A stretch of 64,000 bases of DNA from Endomychus coccineus (taxonomy: Eukaryota; Arthropoda; Insecta; Coleoptera; Endomychidae), in the NCBI GenBank assembly GCA_958510875.1, contig OY294070.1, positions 1,240,001 through 1,304,000 of the forward strand, in the 5' to 3' direction. Shown here piece after piece: positions 1 through 12,146 of the stretch; within the stretch, counting starts at the first letter, position 1; every line of letters begins with the position of its first letter. A program made the translations under genes and the position numbers. The notes under the pieces were generated by a model. The model worked only from the letters and a program-made list of their open reading frames with translations, had not been told where the DNA came from and did not search any database.

Positions 1-3000
1 AACTGTCTAGAAAAAGCAAGTTTATACGAGTTTCTGGAATCATTTGTTGGAACAGGAATATTGACCGCTCCAGGTAAATAATAGTATATTATTCAACGAG
101 CATATTATGATGGTATCTATTATCCACGTGAATAATAGCCATAATATGCAAGTAGAATACTTTACTTTGTCCACGACCCATAAATATTACTTTGATACTA
201 ATAAACTTTGCTGTTGAAACAAGTCGAACCAACAAATTGTTGACGTTTCAAATTAAATTCGATCTGACTTGACGTTTCATAGCACGCTCTATTTTTATCG
301 TATTTGTCTATACGTTTCTATCATGTTTGTCATATTGATGGTAGTGAATAATGATTTCATTATTCACTAGTGATTAATGGATATCATTATGCTTGAGGAA
401 ACACATGCATTATGCATATTTTATACAATAGTCGTGGACAAATACTTTTTTATTGGGAAACGTTTTAGCAAATCTTGATAGTTCATGTGACAGTAGGTGT
501 CAATATGGATCAAGGTTCGTCTTTGCATTGCGTCTGTAACCTATTTGAGGTCATCCACTCATTTACTACAGTCTGATTTGCGTTCGTTCTTACATTTTCC
601 AAGTATGTGGAGTGCGATGGAATCCTTCCGGTAAGGACGGCCGAACATGTAGATTTTAGGGCAAAAATAAGCGATTTTTTTTATAAAAACTACTTAAACA
701 AACAAGCGGATGTGCAATAGATAATTTGTTTTTTGGTCAATAAATAGTGGTAATTGTTCTTTCCTTAAATTATAACAGATAAATTTATATATAAAATATT
801 GTACTATTTGAAATCCGAAAAACATATCAAAACCTAAGCTTTGCAGCAAATGGAAATAATTGATAATTTCACAATAATCATTATTTCATGCGCTAATTGG
901 AATATTGTGTACTTGGGATAATTCTGAAGGAGGTAAACTGTATGCAGTTGGTTACTTTAGACGATGAGTTCCAACAGTACAAACAATAAAAATGACATTC
1001 AAGGTTCAAGGAATACCAAAACCCGAATGATTTTAAGTTTTAACATATAAACGTAATTATTTTTTTATTTTCCAGTGGAAAAATGGAAGAGAACTCGGAA
1101 ATTAATAAACCCAGCATTTCACTTCAAAATATTGGAAAGTTTCGTTTGTGTTTTCGCCGAACAAAGTAATATACTGGTGAATACATTGAGGAAGTATACC
1201 GGAAGGACTTTTGACGTATTCCATGTTTTGTCTACCTTCAGTTTGAATATCATTTGTGGTAAGTGAAGATTCATAATACATTGGTAGTCGTAAAATGTTG
1301 ACCCCCTCTGTTGTTTTTGGCCAAATTTAAATCAGCAGATCGTGCAACCAGATAGACTCGTAGAAAAGATCTTACATAGTGGATACATTCACAAATGTAT
1401 TCTATGTACAAACTTATATCTTTATCATCATTATAGGGCAGGGGTCTTGTATAGGTCGCCGGATTGGGTCCTCGAAGGACGAAACCTTGATAAAGCGACC
1501 ATTAGCTTTGGTCCGACATTACCCTCAACTGTGTCAAGAACCCAGATAAGTTGGACTTTGTTTGTCCTGGCTAGTGCTCCTCTGCACTCTTGTACTGATG
1601 AAGGCTCTCCTGCACACCGAAACGAAAACAGAGGCCTTCTGCACTCGAGGTGTTCACACCGATTAAAAAGTATAGGATTACTCCGAAACTTCACCGATTC
1701 CTTAAGTTGCATCAAGACGCTGGCAGAGGAAGAAACCTCCGCCAGTGTGCCCCGCTTATGTTTTCTGGTAAACAGTACAATGTCTGTCTTCTCAGGAGTG
1801 ACCCTGAGCTCCTGAGTGCGGCACCAGCAGGCCACCATACTGAGCAGCGTGTTATACAGCCCGCACAGTTTCTTCCAAGGTGACGCTAACTATGTCATCG
1901 GCGTAGACTTGGGCGTAAGACCCTGCCTTTTTCAATTCCACCAACCGACCACGAGACACCATAGAGGCGGAGATAAGACTTCCTGCTTATGTAGCGGTGG
2001 TTCGTACAACGTAACCGTTATGGTACGCCTTTGTAGCCGGCCTTCATAGCATGGCTTCAATTCGCCGTACCACTGTTGGACTGATTTCACGTTTGATAAT
2101 GATAATGAGCCAAGACCCTTCCTTCTCCGTGACAAGTACTCTTCATAGAGGTCCCGGTTGGTAATCCTGTAATTTTGCACTTCGTTAGAAATGGATTGAG
2201 ACCCTTCAGAAAACACTTTCTCCATTGCTGTGAACCATACTAGACCATCTATTAGAGATTAGATTTCAGGAGAAATGAGACTGATAGGAGGAATGATGCA
2301 CTTAGATGTAACCTCATTCTAGATAAATGAGTGTCCACAAAATCAATGCAATACAGTTCAATGGTCTAAGCCCATTAAATTGTACGCCGTTGTCATGGCT
2401 TCAATCTTGACGAATTTGGGTAGGGGTGGTATTCCAATCAGAGCTTCCAGGCCTCATGTTGGAGCCAACATAAAGCAACAAAAATTTGGGTTTCTAAGAT
2501 CTGCTTTACATCCCAGCACCTCCACAAAATCAACCAAGCACAGATTCGACTTGTCCTGGAGTAACGTTCACATTTATGGAACTTAGTTCCAAAACATCCG
2601 CTAAAGCTCTTGAATTCTATTCAAAAGACCTTTCTAAAATATCGTAGACAGGTGAGCGAATTACTCCTTTTCTGTGGATGTTTCCTTGGTCGGAAAATTG
2701 TAGCCAATTTTGTCTTCTACAAGGCTGAAAATATCTCATCTTGGACAATAATGCGCCACAAAGGAGTTGTAGCTCGAAAATTGCAGAAAGTGTCGACTGT
2801 ATGTGGTTTTTTCAAGATGTCAAATCGCCCGAAAAGTGAGAGAGGGGGATAAACCTTCCTTTTTTCCTTCGACAGCTAATCTTGAAAAATCTTGTCTTCC
2901 GGATGGATTCCGCGTCGCAATAGCTCGACTTGATGCCCAAGGTATCAAGTCGAGCTATTGTGACGCGGAATCCATCTGGAAGACAAGATTTTTCAACTTA

Positions 3001-6000
3001 TTATTAACTTAACTCTTATGAGTTTATTATTTAATTATAAATTATTATTAATTCTTCCGGCTAGCTTTTATTTGTATTTTAAATCTTATGTTTGTTTTGA
3101 TTTGAATAATGAACTTTTACCTTTTATTTTTAATTTATTATTATATGGAATTAAACACAAGGTTCATTGAATGCTAACTTTTAATATTTAAATTTCTATA
3201 ACTCTATTTTTATCTCGAGTATCAATTTTAACAATTTTATGTTCAAATAGATCTATGATCTAACCTCAAAATTATTTACTATTAATATTTGTTTACAAAG
3301 TTATAATCTTCAATCTTTCTTTCAGATTTACAGACAGATAATAATACAATGGAGAAATAATAAATAAACTTACGTTTAGTTTATATCCAAGAATATGTTT
3401 TTTTAAATGTAGGCAATGTTCACTTGACTTGATTTTCTTATTAATTTGATAATTCACTTTAACCCTAGGTACACAATTTCTTTGCTATACACAAATCACA
3501 GGTAAACAATGTGGTTACTTCTTTAGAAATCAGGAACTGTTGATAATTGTTAACTTGTCTTATTCTTTTTCAAAAGATATAAAACCTTAAATGATGTATT
3601 GGAACGTTGTCGAAGACTAACTATTATACGATGCTACTTGTGAATTATGGTTAAAATAACTTTTAAAAACTTTGTTCGAAGACTGGGAATACTACTTGAC
3701 TTGTATAAATTACTTGTTTGCTTCGGTTACTTTCAACCATACGAAGCTACTGGAACACTTGGGTTCACCGATGTTTATCCAATAACTAAGGTTATGGAAA
3801 TCTTTTGAGTAGCTTGAGTATCTTGACTCTTCAGATGTTGATGGCTAACTAACCTGGCCTGTCTTCAGAAGCCTTTTATAGGCCTTCAAAACCGACGCTA
3901 AGTATTTTCAAAATTAACCAATGATGTGCTTAGTTTAGCTATCAAGAATGCTTTGTTGATTGTTGATTGTTGACTATTACATTGTTACTAATCTGACGTC
4001 TATAAAATCGCCTCGACCAATCAGAACTTAGTATTCTTTAAATTTTTAATTATTGGAGATTTTCATCTTATTTTGAATGATAATGATTCCTTCTTTTTAA
4101 ATTCATATTGCCTACATTTTTCCACACACTTTGGTAGATAACCTATGATTAGGTTATTATTAATATGATTATTCCAATAATTATTATAAATTTGACAGTT
4201 ATCATTATTAAAAACTAATACATAATATAATATATCAATAACATTTCTTTAACATTATATAATTCAAATTTACTAATCCTAACTTATATCTACAACATTT
4301 TTCAATAGTTTGTGCTATCTCATGATAGTTTTTGTAATCATTTTAATTATGATTTCTGCCTTCGTAACACTGTACGTTTATTCACTTTCACTGAAGTTCT
4401 TGTTTTACACTTTTATTCTAATTACATTGTTGTTTATTATGTTTTACATTGTTCATTATATTATACTAACTATTATTTAACTTTTATAATATCTTTTTAT
4501 TAATCTTTTCTGATTTTCAATGTTCGGTAAGTTCTAATTTTATCATTTTATTGTTTAGGAAATGAAATCATAACATTATATATAACATATCAAAAAATTA
4601 GAATCACCCGAGCTTCGTATGATGGAATCCGTTCTTTAACTGAATTACGACTATAATTTAATATTTAGTGATGCGATCATGTTACTTAACTTTGTGTTTT
4701 CTTATTTCAGAAACAGCTTTGGGAGTGAAATTCAAATCTGAAACTGAAAATTCCGAATACGCAGAATGTGTAGATCAGTAAGTGATAGCGATAATATAAT
4801 TATTATTATTATAATCAATTAGGGCCAGGGTTCTGGAACTGGGTTGGTTGCTTTCGAACTGTTGGCTCTCATCAGTTAGGCGTTGAATGTTTCAATTGAT
4901 TGAATGTAGCAATAAGCTACAACCGTAACATATGTACACGCTCAGCCCAACTACTACTAAAAAAATATGTATATCCCCTCATAAAATACAATTACTTTAA
5001 GAATTGAGAACAGAAAATTTTGATCGTAGGATTGAGTTGTGCAAAGTTATGATGCCAAAAATAAACATCAATTTGTTTCCAATATTATTTTTACGAATGA
5101 AGCAAGACCCTAAACTTTCTCGGTAATGCTTCGTTTTCGCCTCCATTTTTTTGGACAAAACATAGTAGAGAACTTTGGTTTTATTCTCTTTGTGTCAACT
5201 GTCTCCAACACGTCACCACAGGGTTTTCTCCACAGACCTCCAAAAAGAACCGAGCAAATTCAACACTACGTTGGTGCTGAAATCCAATAATGACTCGGCA
5301 AAAGGTTGAGTCTGGAAACTCCGACATTCTTCCACCTTCATGTTCCAAGAATCCTGCCCCATTCGAAACCGTTTTAACTAATCTTTTACCACCGAATAGG
5401 ACGTTTATTTTCCTCGTAGACCCCATCTTTGATGCTTTGAGGAGCAAGACCTCCTCGACTAAGAAATGTGATGACCGCTCGATAATCGAGTGACAGCTGT
5501 AAAACACCTAATTGACGTGAAATCGATTTTTGTTTTTTCCAATGCAAATGAGACTTGAACTTGTGTATTATCAAAAAGTTGACACTCAGCGAAGTTCTGG
5601 CCCTGCTGCCCTCGTACCTAATAAATAATTGCCCACTTGCTACTGTTTGAAATGATACCTCATATTTTTTCAATTCTAGGGTTTTGACGACAACGTTTTT
5701 AAGAATGTTCAAAATCTGGTATTATCCTGACTTCATCTTCAACAGAAGTCCACTGAGCAAAAAGTTTTACAAAAACCTGGCCAAAATACACAAATTTACC
5801 AATGAAGTAAGTATGGTCCCATGATTATCTGATCTGCTGAGCTTGATAAGATTTCAAAGTTTGAAAATGCAAGGATTCAGGCGATCATTACGCGCAAAAT
5901 AAAGTCTTGAAATTTCAGGTGATTATAGAAAAACGTCGTGTATTCGAAAATAGAATGGAAGCAGTGAAAAGTGGACTTGAAGTTATAACGGAAGATGGTA

Positions 6001-9000
6001 AGATGGATTTAATCCGAGTTCGTTGGATTTAATTCTATGGAATTGCTAAGCACAATGAATCTCCCTGTCATTTTAGCTCATGCATAGGTCGTTTTCTGTT
6101 TTAGACATTAAATCACGGAAAGCATTCTTAGATTTGGTTCTAGAATTGTCTTACGTAGGCGAGAAATTAACTGATGATGAGTTAAGGCAGGAAGTCGACA
6201 CTATAACAGCTGCTGTAAGTATAATTCATTTCAGATCTCGAATATTTGGTCGTCAATCGACTTCGCAAGTTGTAACTAAGGTTGGATTCGAATTCCACAT
6301 TTGAAAAATCACATAAGAATCCGTATTTTCTCTCGAATTTGAGAGATAATTTTTTTTTAAATTTTGGACCTCTACTTGCGGAAGATTCTGTATAATTGAG
6401 ATATCCGTTCGTTATAATATTCTTTCATTTATAACTCTTTTAAAGTTAATTCAACTTTCAGGGATCTGACACAACCGCAGGCAGTTCGGCGTTTGTCTTT
6501 CTCATGCTAGCGATGCATAAGGATATCCAAGTAAGATTATTTAAATAACCTGTACACCTGTAGATATACTGACTTATCATAAGGCTCGGATCATTAAAGG
6601 ATGTGAACAAAAATACTAAGTTATGACACTTTTTTCGTCAGAGTTATGTGCAATATTTTTGCCCATCCTTCATAGCTAAACGTGTTATTTCCTACGCCAC
6701 TGGATATTAATGACAATTTGTCGATTTTGTAGGCTCCTATTCTAAGTTGTTTATTTATATCGGCAACACTCTCGCTTTTGTGGAAGTATTCAATACCCAT
6801 TTACAAATAGGGCAACAAATTGAATGTGGAATCATACCATGCTGTGGCCGAAGAGATTTTGAAACGCATCGTTGTAAGAGAACTCACTCAATTCCTTCTT
6901 TTGCATGATATTATTCTTGAACAACAACATGGATTTCTTTCGACATCTGTTGAATGATGACATTGTTTTATAACCGTGCAGACTTATGTCTTTTGAAGTA
7001 GCACATTGGAAATAGTCAATCCTTTGCTTAACATCGCCGCCTCCCTTGAAAACCATCCGAGTTTCAACTCTATCCAATTGGATTGATAGTGTCATTATCA
7101 GGAATAGCAAGAACACAAATTTTACACGTGACGTTAATAAAGTCCATTTACTGTCTTTACAGACACAGTTCGACTCAGGACTACTGTGCACGTAAGCTAT
7201 TTCCTTTGTGGTAGTCCATGTTCTTTCACCAGAACAAGGATATCGAAATTGAGTAATTGTAGATGTCGTGGGTGTCTGAGAATTGGATACGTAGCGACTC
7301 AACCTATTGGAGCCAGTTAGAAAGTGTCCGGGGTTGAAGAGATAAGATCAAATATTAAATGCAATGGGGCAAAAAGAAAACATGAACAAAAGACGTTCTT
7401 GGATACAAGTCTTACTTATGGGAAAACTGGCAACTGAAAAGTGCCTCTCTCAACTATGCACCGGCGTTTAAATAAGAGAAAACCGAAGCCAATGTATCAA
7501 ATTGTTCTTCTATAGTAAAATAAAAACGCCGTACAAACAACGATTTAACGAATCTAAAAACTGTGAAAACCGGTTGTAGCAAAACGACCAAACACAACGT
7601 TACTTGTCTTTAGACAAATTAGTTTACAAACGCTAGCGCCACAGCATCGGTAGTTGGAGTAACCAATAGCTGAGTTTATATCGAGCTTTCATTCAAAATA
7701 GAAAAAACATTCCCTAATATAATACAAAGTTTCGAGAATGAATATACACTAAAGACAATAGGAAATTTGTAAGATTACGCAATTTTTCAAAGCAACATTA
7801 TGCAGCACTCATTGAAAACAAAGAATGCGGAATGAAAATAGTTGTGAAAAGGATCGACTCACCTGTAATGTCCTAGGCATTCGCAGTAAACGGCGTTGGT
7901 CGGCCTTACAAATGACGATGAGATGATCGAAGCCTGCAACCAAATTTTATTGTTCACTCAAAAACTGTTCATATGAATGTTCAGTTGCACTTGTACACTA
8001 ATTCAATATTCGATACCGAATGATCATGTTTTATATGGTTAATTATCATAATCTTGTCAGTTATCAAGGTGAACAAAACGAAATTATAGAAGATTCATCA
8101 ACATGAGTCTTTCTGAGTTACAAGTTGATCGCGTAGGAATCCAAAATGGTGTTCATATTACGGATAAGCGACATCTGTTGAATAAAAGCATTGTTTTATA
8201 GCCATGCAGAATTATACGCTTTGAAGTAGCACCACAGAACTAGAGTAGCACATTGGAAATAGTTAATCCCACAGAACTACTATATTCAAGTCTGTGTTTG
8301 TATTCAGATTTTCAAAAGTCTTTTGATGAGGTAGCTCATAATTATATTCATTACAACGAAATAATAAATAAAACTACTTTGTTTTACTATCACTGATATC
8401 GGTGATAGTAAAACAAAGTAGTTTTATTTATTATTTCGTTAAATTGATAAACTATCACAAAGTAACGGCTTCTACAATTGAATATTCCTTACAAACTTTA
8501 ACATTATGAAGTTCGTGAAAATGTTCTTGGGTAGATGTCACTTCACAATCTTGGTTTTTCAATAAACCTTTGACTGTAAATGATCGGCTGTATGTACCTA
8601 ATTCTACATTTGGGTTATAAGAATCTTGTGTTCACATACTTCATCGCTTAGGTTGAAGTCCTTTCTGTCGCAGCAAGTACGAAAGCAGTTGAAAAAGAAT
8701 ATATTTTTTTATTTATTCATTTATATTTATTACCATACCCACTATGCAGTAAGAATTTATTATTTTGAGGAACTTTGAAATACTGCTTAACATAGGTCTA
8801 TAATTGCAGACATCTGCTCTATCACCTTCATGGAAGTTAATCTTGCAACTTTCCATGATTAATAATAAAAATATTGAATTTCAGACCAAAGTGTTCGACG
8901 AATTGATTGACGTGCTTGGGTACGATAGAACTGTAACAGCTGAAGATTTACCGAAACTGAAGTATTTAGAACGAGTTGTAAAAGAAACCTTACGATTATT

Positions 9001-9597
9001 TCCTATTGTGCCATTTGTAGCGAGGGTAGTGAAAGCTGACATACAACTGGGTAACAAAGCGTTTCCTCATCATAAAAAAGGCAAATATAAAATAAAATAA
9101 TAACATTTTCTTTTGTAGAAGAGTATGTGTTGCCTGCTGACTGTTCGGTGGGGCTAGGATACATTCATACACATAGAAACGCTCTATATTGGGAAGATCC
9201 GTTAAAATTCAACCCAGACAGATTTCTCCCAGAAGAAGTATCAAAGAGACACCCTTATTCGTACATACCATTTTCGGGCGGTTCTAGGAATTGTATAGGT
9301 AGGTTCCCGAAACGTTCAATCTTTCATCATAAGAGCTGCACCAAACCAGTAACCTTGTCCATGTATTCAAAGTTGTTTCCTATCAATTCTGCATGCTATT
9401 TTGAATATATGTAAATAAAGGAATATTTCACAGGTAAGAGATTTGCCGTAATGAACGTGAAGACGATGGTGGCCACAATTGTGAGGAAATACAAGATTGA
9501 CACAACGTATAAGTCGGTCGAGGACATTTCACTTACAGGCTCCATAGTTTTGAGACCAATAAATGGATTCAATGTATCTCTGGAAGAAAGGGAATAA
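1..9597 (+). CDS. CYP4-clan cytochrome P450, gene A (5' end outside window)
   Basis: Partial P450 monooxygenase, 405 codons plus stop. Exons: 1-73, 1076-1258, 4711-4777, 5680-5806, 5919-5997, 6105-6214, 6462-6530, 8885-9050, 9119-9298, 9434-9597, all with GT-AG borders and an open joined frame. Visible motifs: EVDTI followed by AGSDTT (I-helix oxygen-binding threonine), ETLR (K-helix ExxR) and the heme loop FSGGSRNCIG with the cysteine thiolate ligand. The stretch before the I-helix matches the CYP4-clan signature, but the glutamate that can esterify heme in CYP4 enzymes is alanine here. By family knowledge the enzyme is ER-anchored and uses NADPH-P450 reductase; the substrate cannot be read from sequence. 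Missing in this window: the membrane anchor, proline hinge and first exons. Exon lengths and phases match gene B (17864-29267), so the two are tandem duplicates. Introns hold LINE, hairpin and repeat insertions. Confidence 0.93.
1431..2225 (-). mobile_element. LINE fragment (reverse transcriptase C-terminus to RNase H)
   Basis: Lies in an intron of P450 gene A, opposite to the gene. Reading the minus strand gives a segment like the RT palm (VLSPPLWCLVV), then the catalytic box VYADDIVS near 1885-1915, then the thumb-like LRVTPEKTDIVLFTRK. After that come RNase H-like words (NKVQLIWV, VEGN). Several frameshifts and stops break it, so it is dead. RNase H following RT points to the I/R1/Jockey group of non-LTR elements. 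Related RNase H pieces occur near 20.6, 42.6 and 63.5 kb. Confidence 0.75.
2882..2996. repeat. 115-bp near-perfect inverted repeat (hairpin)
   Basis: Two 53-bp arms (2882-2934 and 2944-2996) pair with only two mismatches around a 9-base loop. It sits in the intron of P450 gene A between the exons at 1076-1258 and 4711-4777, so it would be transcribed with the gene. It could be a tiny foldback element or the stem of a small-RNA precursor. Confidence 0.85.
3050..4540. repeat. Dispersed AT-rich repeat, copy 1 of about 1.4 kb
   Basis: Colinear with 26335-27735 at high identity over most of its length. Shared words include GGCTAGCTTT near the start, a block around 3240-3420 and TTTTCTGATTTTCAATGTTC near the end. 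No coding frame is convincing. The two copies sit in different, non-homologous introns of P450 genes A and B, so they look like independent insertions of a non-autonomous element rather than part of the gene duplication. Family not identified. Confidence 0.8.
5290..5560 (-). mobile_element. Possible mariner-like transposase relic
   Basis: The minus strand encodes YRAVITFLSRGGLAPQSI and then, in a shifted frame, words like RFRMGQDSW. This resembles the N-terminal helix-turn-helix of mariner transposases (RAVIKFL..G..P..I, then W..RF..G). It is short, frameshifted and has no visible terminal repeats. It lies in the intron before the 5680-5806 exon of gene A. Tentative. Confidence 0.35.
6946..7027. 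repeat. Short dispersed repeat, mate at 8165-8290
   Basis: An 80-base segment beginning CGACATCTGTTGAAT and containing TTTGAAGTAGCAC is repeated in direct orientation near 8165-8290, where part of it is duplicated again. Both copies lie in the 2.35-kb intron of P450 gene A between 6530 and 8885. A minus-strand open frame of 156 codons overlaps this copy, but it resembles nothing I recognise. Confidence 0.6.
8355..8440. repeat. 86-bp near-perfect palindrome
   Basis: Two 43-bp arms meet with no spacer at GAT|ATC (8397/8398). The only imperfection is T at 8394 against G at 8401, a G-T wobble in RNA. The sequence just to the right (GATAAACTATCACAAAGTAA, from 8445) recurs at 56554, next to the big inverted-repeat element of the TBPH intron. 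The palindrome may therefore be the collapsed end of a member of that repeat family. Confidence 0.9.
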
Positions 9598-10009
9598 ATA
9601 AGAACCAAAATGTAAACTAAATAGCTGTTAATTAAGTATTTAAATTAGTTTTGATTGTTTTTTTTTTGCATGACCTGTTCCCAACCACAATTAAACCAAT
9701 AATTTTATCTATAAATACATGATAGGGCGACTGTAAATATCGTCTGGGACTATCCACAAACAAGGATACTTACAATATGGCGAATATGAAGATGTTCAAT
9801 TGTGTAATCAGTTCAAATGAAAATTAACAAAACATCTACACGAGAGATGTTGATGGAACAGTGTGTAAGTTAGCGGTGGAATGTTGTGAGAGGGGATGCA
9901 TTTCTTTAAAAATTGGACATGGATATCAGGAAAGATCTCTCAAGGCCAAAGAGTTCCATCAACTCACCGTTCGATTGAAGAAATTAAGTAGGAAGAAATT
10001 CTGCTTGAA
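9598..10009. other. Intergenic, nothing recognised
   Basis: Sequence downstream of P450 gene A. An AATAAA overlaps the stop codon at 9593-9598, which is too close to be a likely poly(A) signal. I see no gene or clear repeat. Confidence 0.5.
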
Positions 10010-10480
10010 CTCGTCTAGTCCGTCTGCATAGAATCTCTCTTGGTGCAGTAACAAACAAGCTTCTCAACCAAGCACAATCTGCATTCAGATCCAACCGTAG
10101 CACCCTTGATAATCTTGTGGCCCTCCAAATTGATATTGCTGACGCCTTCGGTAAGAAACAAGATGTGAGATGTGTTTGCTATGATTTTTGATACTGAAAG
10201 GGCCTTTTGTACTACCTAGAGGCCAGTCATCTACAACAATCTATTGGAAAAAACCAAATTTATAGAATATTTCCTCACTAATGGAGCATTCAAAGTGTCA
10301 GCCAATGGCAAAACATCAAATTCATTCATCTTGGAGAATGGTCTTCCACCAGGCTCAGTCTTGAGCACAACACTATTCATATCAGCTGTAGATGATATGT
10401 AAGAGAATAAGAAACAAGTGAATATATAAATATACTCATTCATCTCATGTTTGCTTTCTCGAGATAACAATGATAAGATC
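10010..10480 (+). mobile_element. LINE reverse transcriptase fragment
   Basis: Plus-strand translation near 10060-10180 gives QAQSAFRSNRSTLDNLVALQ, the 'QAGFR..RST.DNL' block of Jockey/CR1-type reverse transcriptases. It then degrades with stops and frameshifts (DAFGKK, later SHLQQSIGK). A dead remnant between the P450 genes. Confidence 0.65.
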
Positions 10481-10689
10481 TTCCTAGTTCAGATCGAGCA
10501 GTAACGTCATAAACTTATAGTTGCAGACAGCTATCTCGCTATTCTCATATAGTTCATCCACATGTATGAGCAAACTTGAACAGTTCCTCATATGTTATCC
10601 GATTGTTGAACTTTCCATGTGAAACATTTTGTATTGTGTGTGTCAAAAATATCTATTGAAGAGGGAGAGATCGCCCACCTTTCTACGAT

Positions 10690-10810
10690 GTTCTAGACGA
10701 CACAGGTCGCTTCCAATAGATCGTTGATACGGAGCAGAAACAAATGAGGTGCCAGGGCAGATCCCTGTGTAACATCAGCGTTGATACCAACTACACGGGG
10801 TTTACTTAGC
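10690..10810 (-). mobile_element. LINE reverse transcriptase fragment, opposite strand
   Basis: The minus strand reads NADVTQGSALAPHLFLLRIN, matching the 'G.PQGS.L.P.LF...IND' RT motif. It is only about 100 bases and opposite in orientation to the neighbouring RT piece at 10010-10480, so the two are separate insertions or a rearranged copy. Confidence 0.6.
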
Positions 10811-11603
10811 CTCATTGAAGAGTTTCCTGACCTTGAGAGGTCCACCAGGGGGTGTTATTTTTTACTTCGTTTAAGATGGCGGATCTGAAGCAAAGTTACT
10901 TCAACAAACTTCTCAACCCACATCCAAAAAAGGATTAATAATTTTTATATACGACGGTATGCTGTTTGTTTTGACCTAGAACAGATTATATTGAAGTGAT
11001 TTGTTGGTATAGGGTATGTAAGTTTTCATTCCTAGCCCAATAATAACCGATCTATACCCAATTGATTGATTCTCTTCGAGACACGAGCTGAAATTATATT
11101 TTTTCGTATCAACATATTATATTCGGCATAGGAGTTTCCAGATTTTCCACTTCAGTTATCATTTCTCGACCTAATAACTTTCTTATACATTATAATCATA
11201 AGTCAGAAAAAACTCTTGAACCACTAGAACAACTCAGCCTACAGAAACCAATCCAAAATATTTATTTTTTCGTTCATTCATTTATTCTCTAATTAATTTT
11301 ATGTGCTAAATGTGTGTGAAGTATTTGTACAGTGTACTAAATATATGAATGGAGGAACAATAAAATATAGACATTGTCTGTAGAAGGATATTTGTCTCTA
11401 ATTTTGAATTAAATTATATATAAATGTATAAATTATATTAGCACAAGGTCTACCTATTCAAATATATATGTTAGAGATCCTACGTTGATAATATATGATC
11501 ATATACAGTGAGATTAGAGTTGTTATAGTTCGTGGACACTGGCTTACAATTTTCTACTCATAAGGTTAGTAGTGTGATAATTAGGTTTTAGTTGACTTAA
11601 GTT
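10811..11603. other. Intergenic AT-rich sequence, nothing recognised
   Basis: No coding similarity, RNA gene or clear tandem structure seen between the LINE remnants and the Penelope-like element. Confidence 0.5.
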
Positions 11604-11657
11604 ATATATAAAAATTCTCGGGAAAAAGGTCACAATAACTCTTTGTTTTAACTATTC

Positions 11658-11699
11658 GTCTTTACGTACGTTTCGGTCTCACGACCATCATCAGAAGAC
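11658..11699 (-). ncRNA. Type I hammerhead ribozyme of the PLE
   Basis: On the minus strand, 5' to 3': GTCTT (stem I), CTGATGA (core), T, GGTC-GTGA-GACC (stem II with tetraloop), GAA, then ACG-TA-CGT (stem III with a two-base loop), A (cleavage base) and AAGAC (stem I partner). Stems I, II and III are fully complementary at 5, 4 and 3 bp. The one non-standard point is the extra T between CTGATGA and stem II. Hammerheads with very short stem III are known from Penelope-like elements, where they process element RNA. The position 3' of the RT frame, in the same orientation, fits that role. Activity is inferred. Confidence 0.8.
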
Positions 11700-12146
11700 T
11701 CACTATGTCTAAAAAGGGGGTTTATTAAAACTAATTATAGCACAAGCGTCCAAATCGCACAATTTAACTTCAATTAAAAGAGCCCACGCCGTCGAAACGA
11801 ACAGAACCACGAATAATCGAAATTGTATCGTCAGAATTAATGTATAAAAAATTATTTTTTGTAGTAAGAATCCGCTATTCAGTAATATTATTAAAATATA
11901 TGAGTGCATATTAATTGGTATTCTCACAACAAATGAGAAGAACGAAGTTATTTGTCAAGTATCTACTTTCGAAACCAGATGTGTAGGATTTATGACAAGG
12001 CACTTAAGAAAGGTTTCAGACCTGTACTACGAATTCTTCCTAAAAACATTTTCTACACTTATAAAGACGTATGTAAGAATTTGCAAGAGATTATTTAATC
12101 AAATTAGTATAAATATGACTTAGATTTTGTGTGTCTACCCTATGAT

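Noticed and set aside
6832..7302. 156-codon minus-strand open frame in a P450 intron
   Set aside because: It overlaps a dispersed repeat, has no recognisable domain and no splice-supported extension. Its hydrophobic stretch could make it look like a membrane protein, but length alone does not support a gene.
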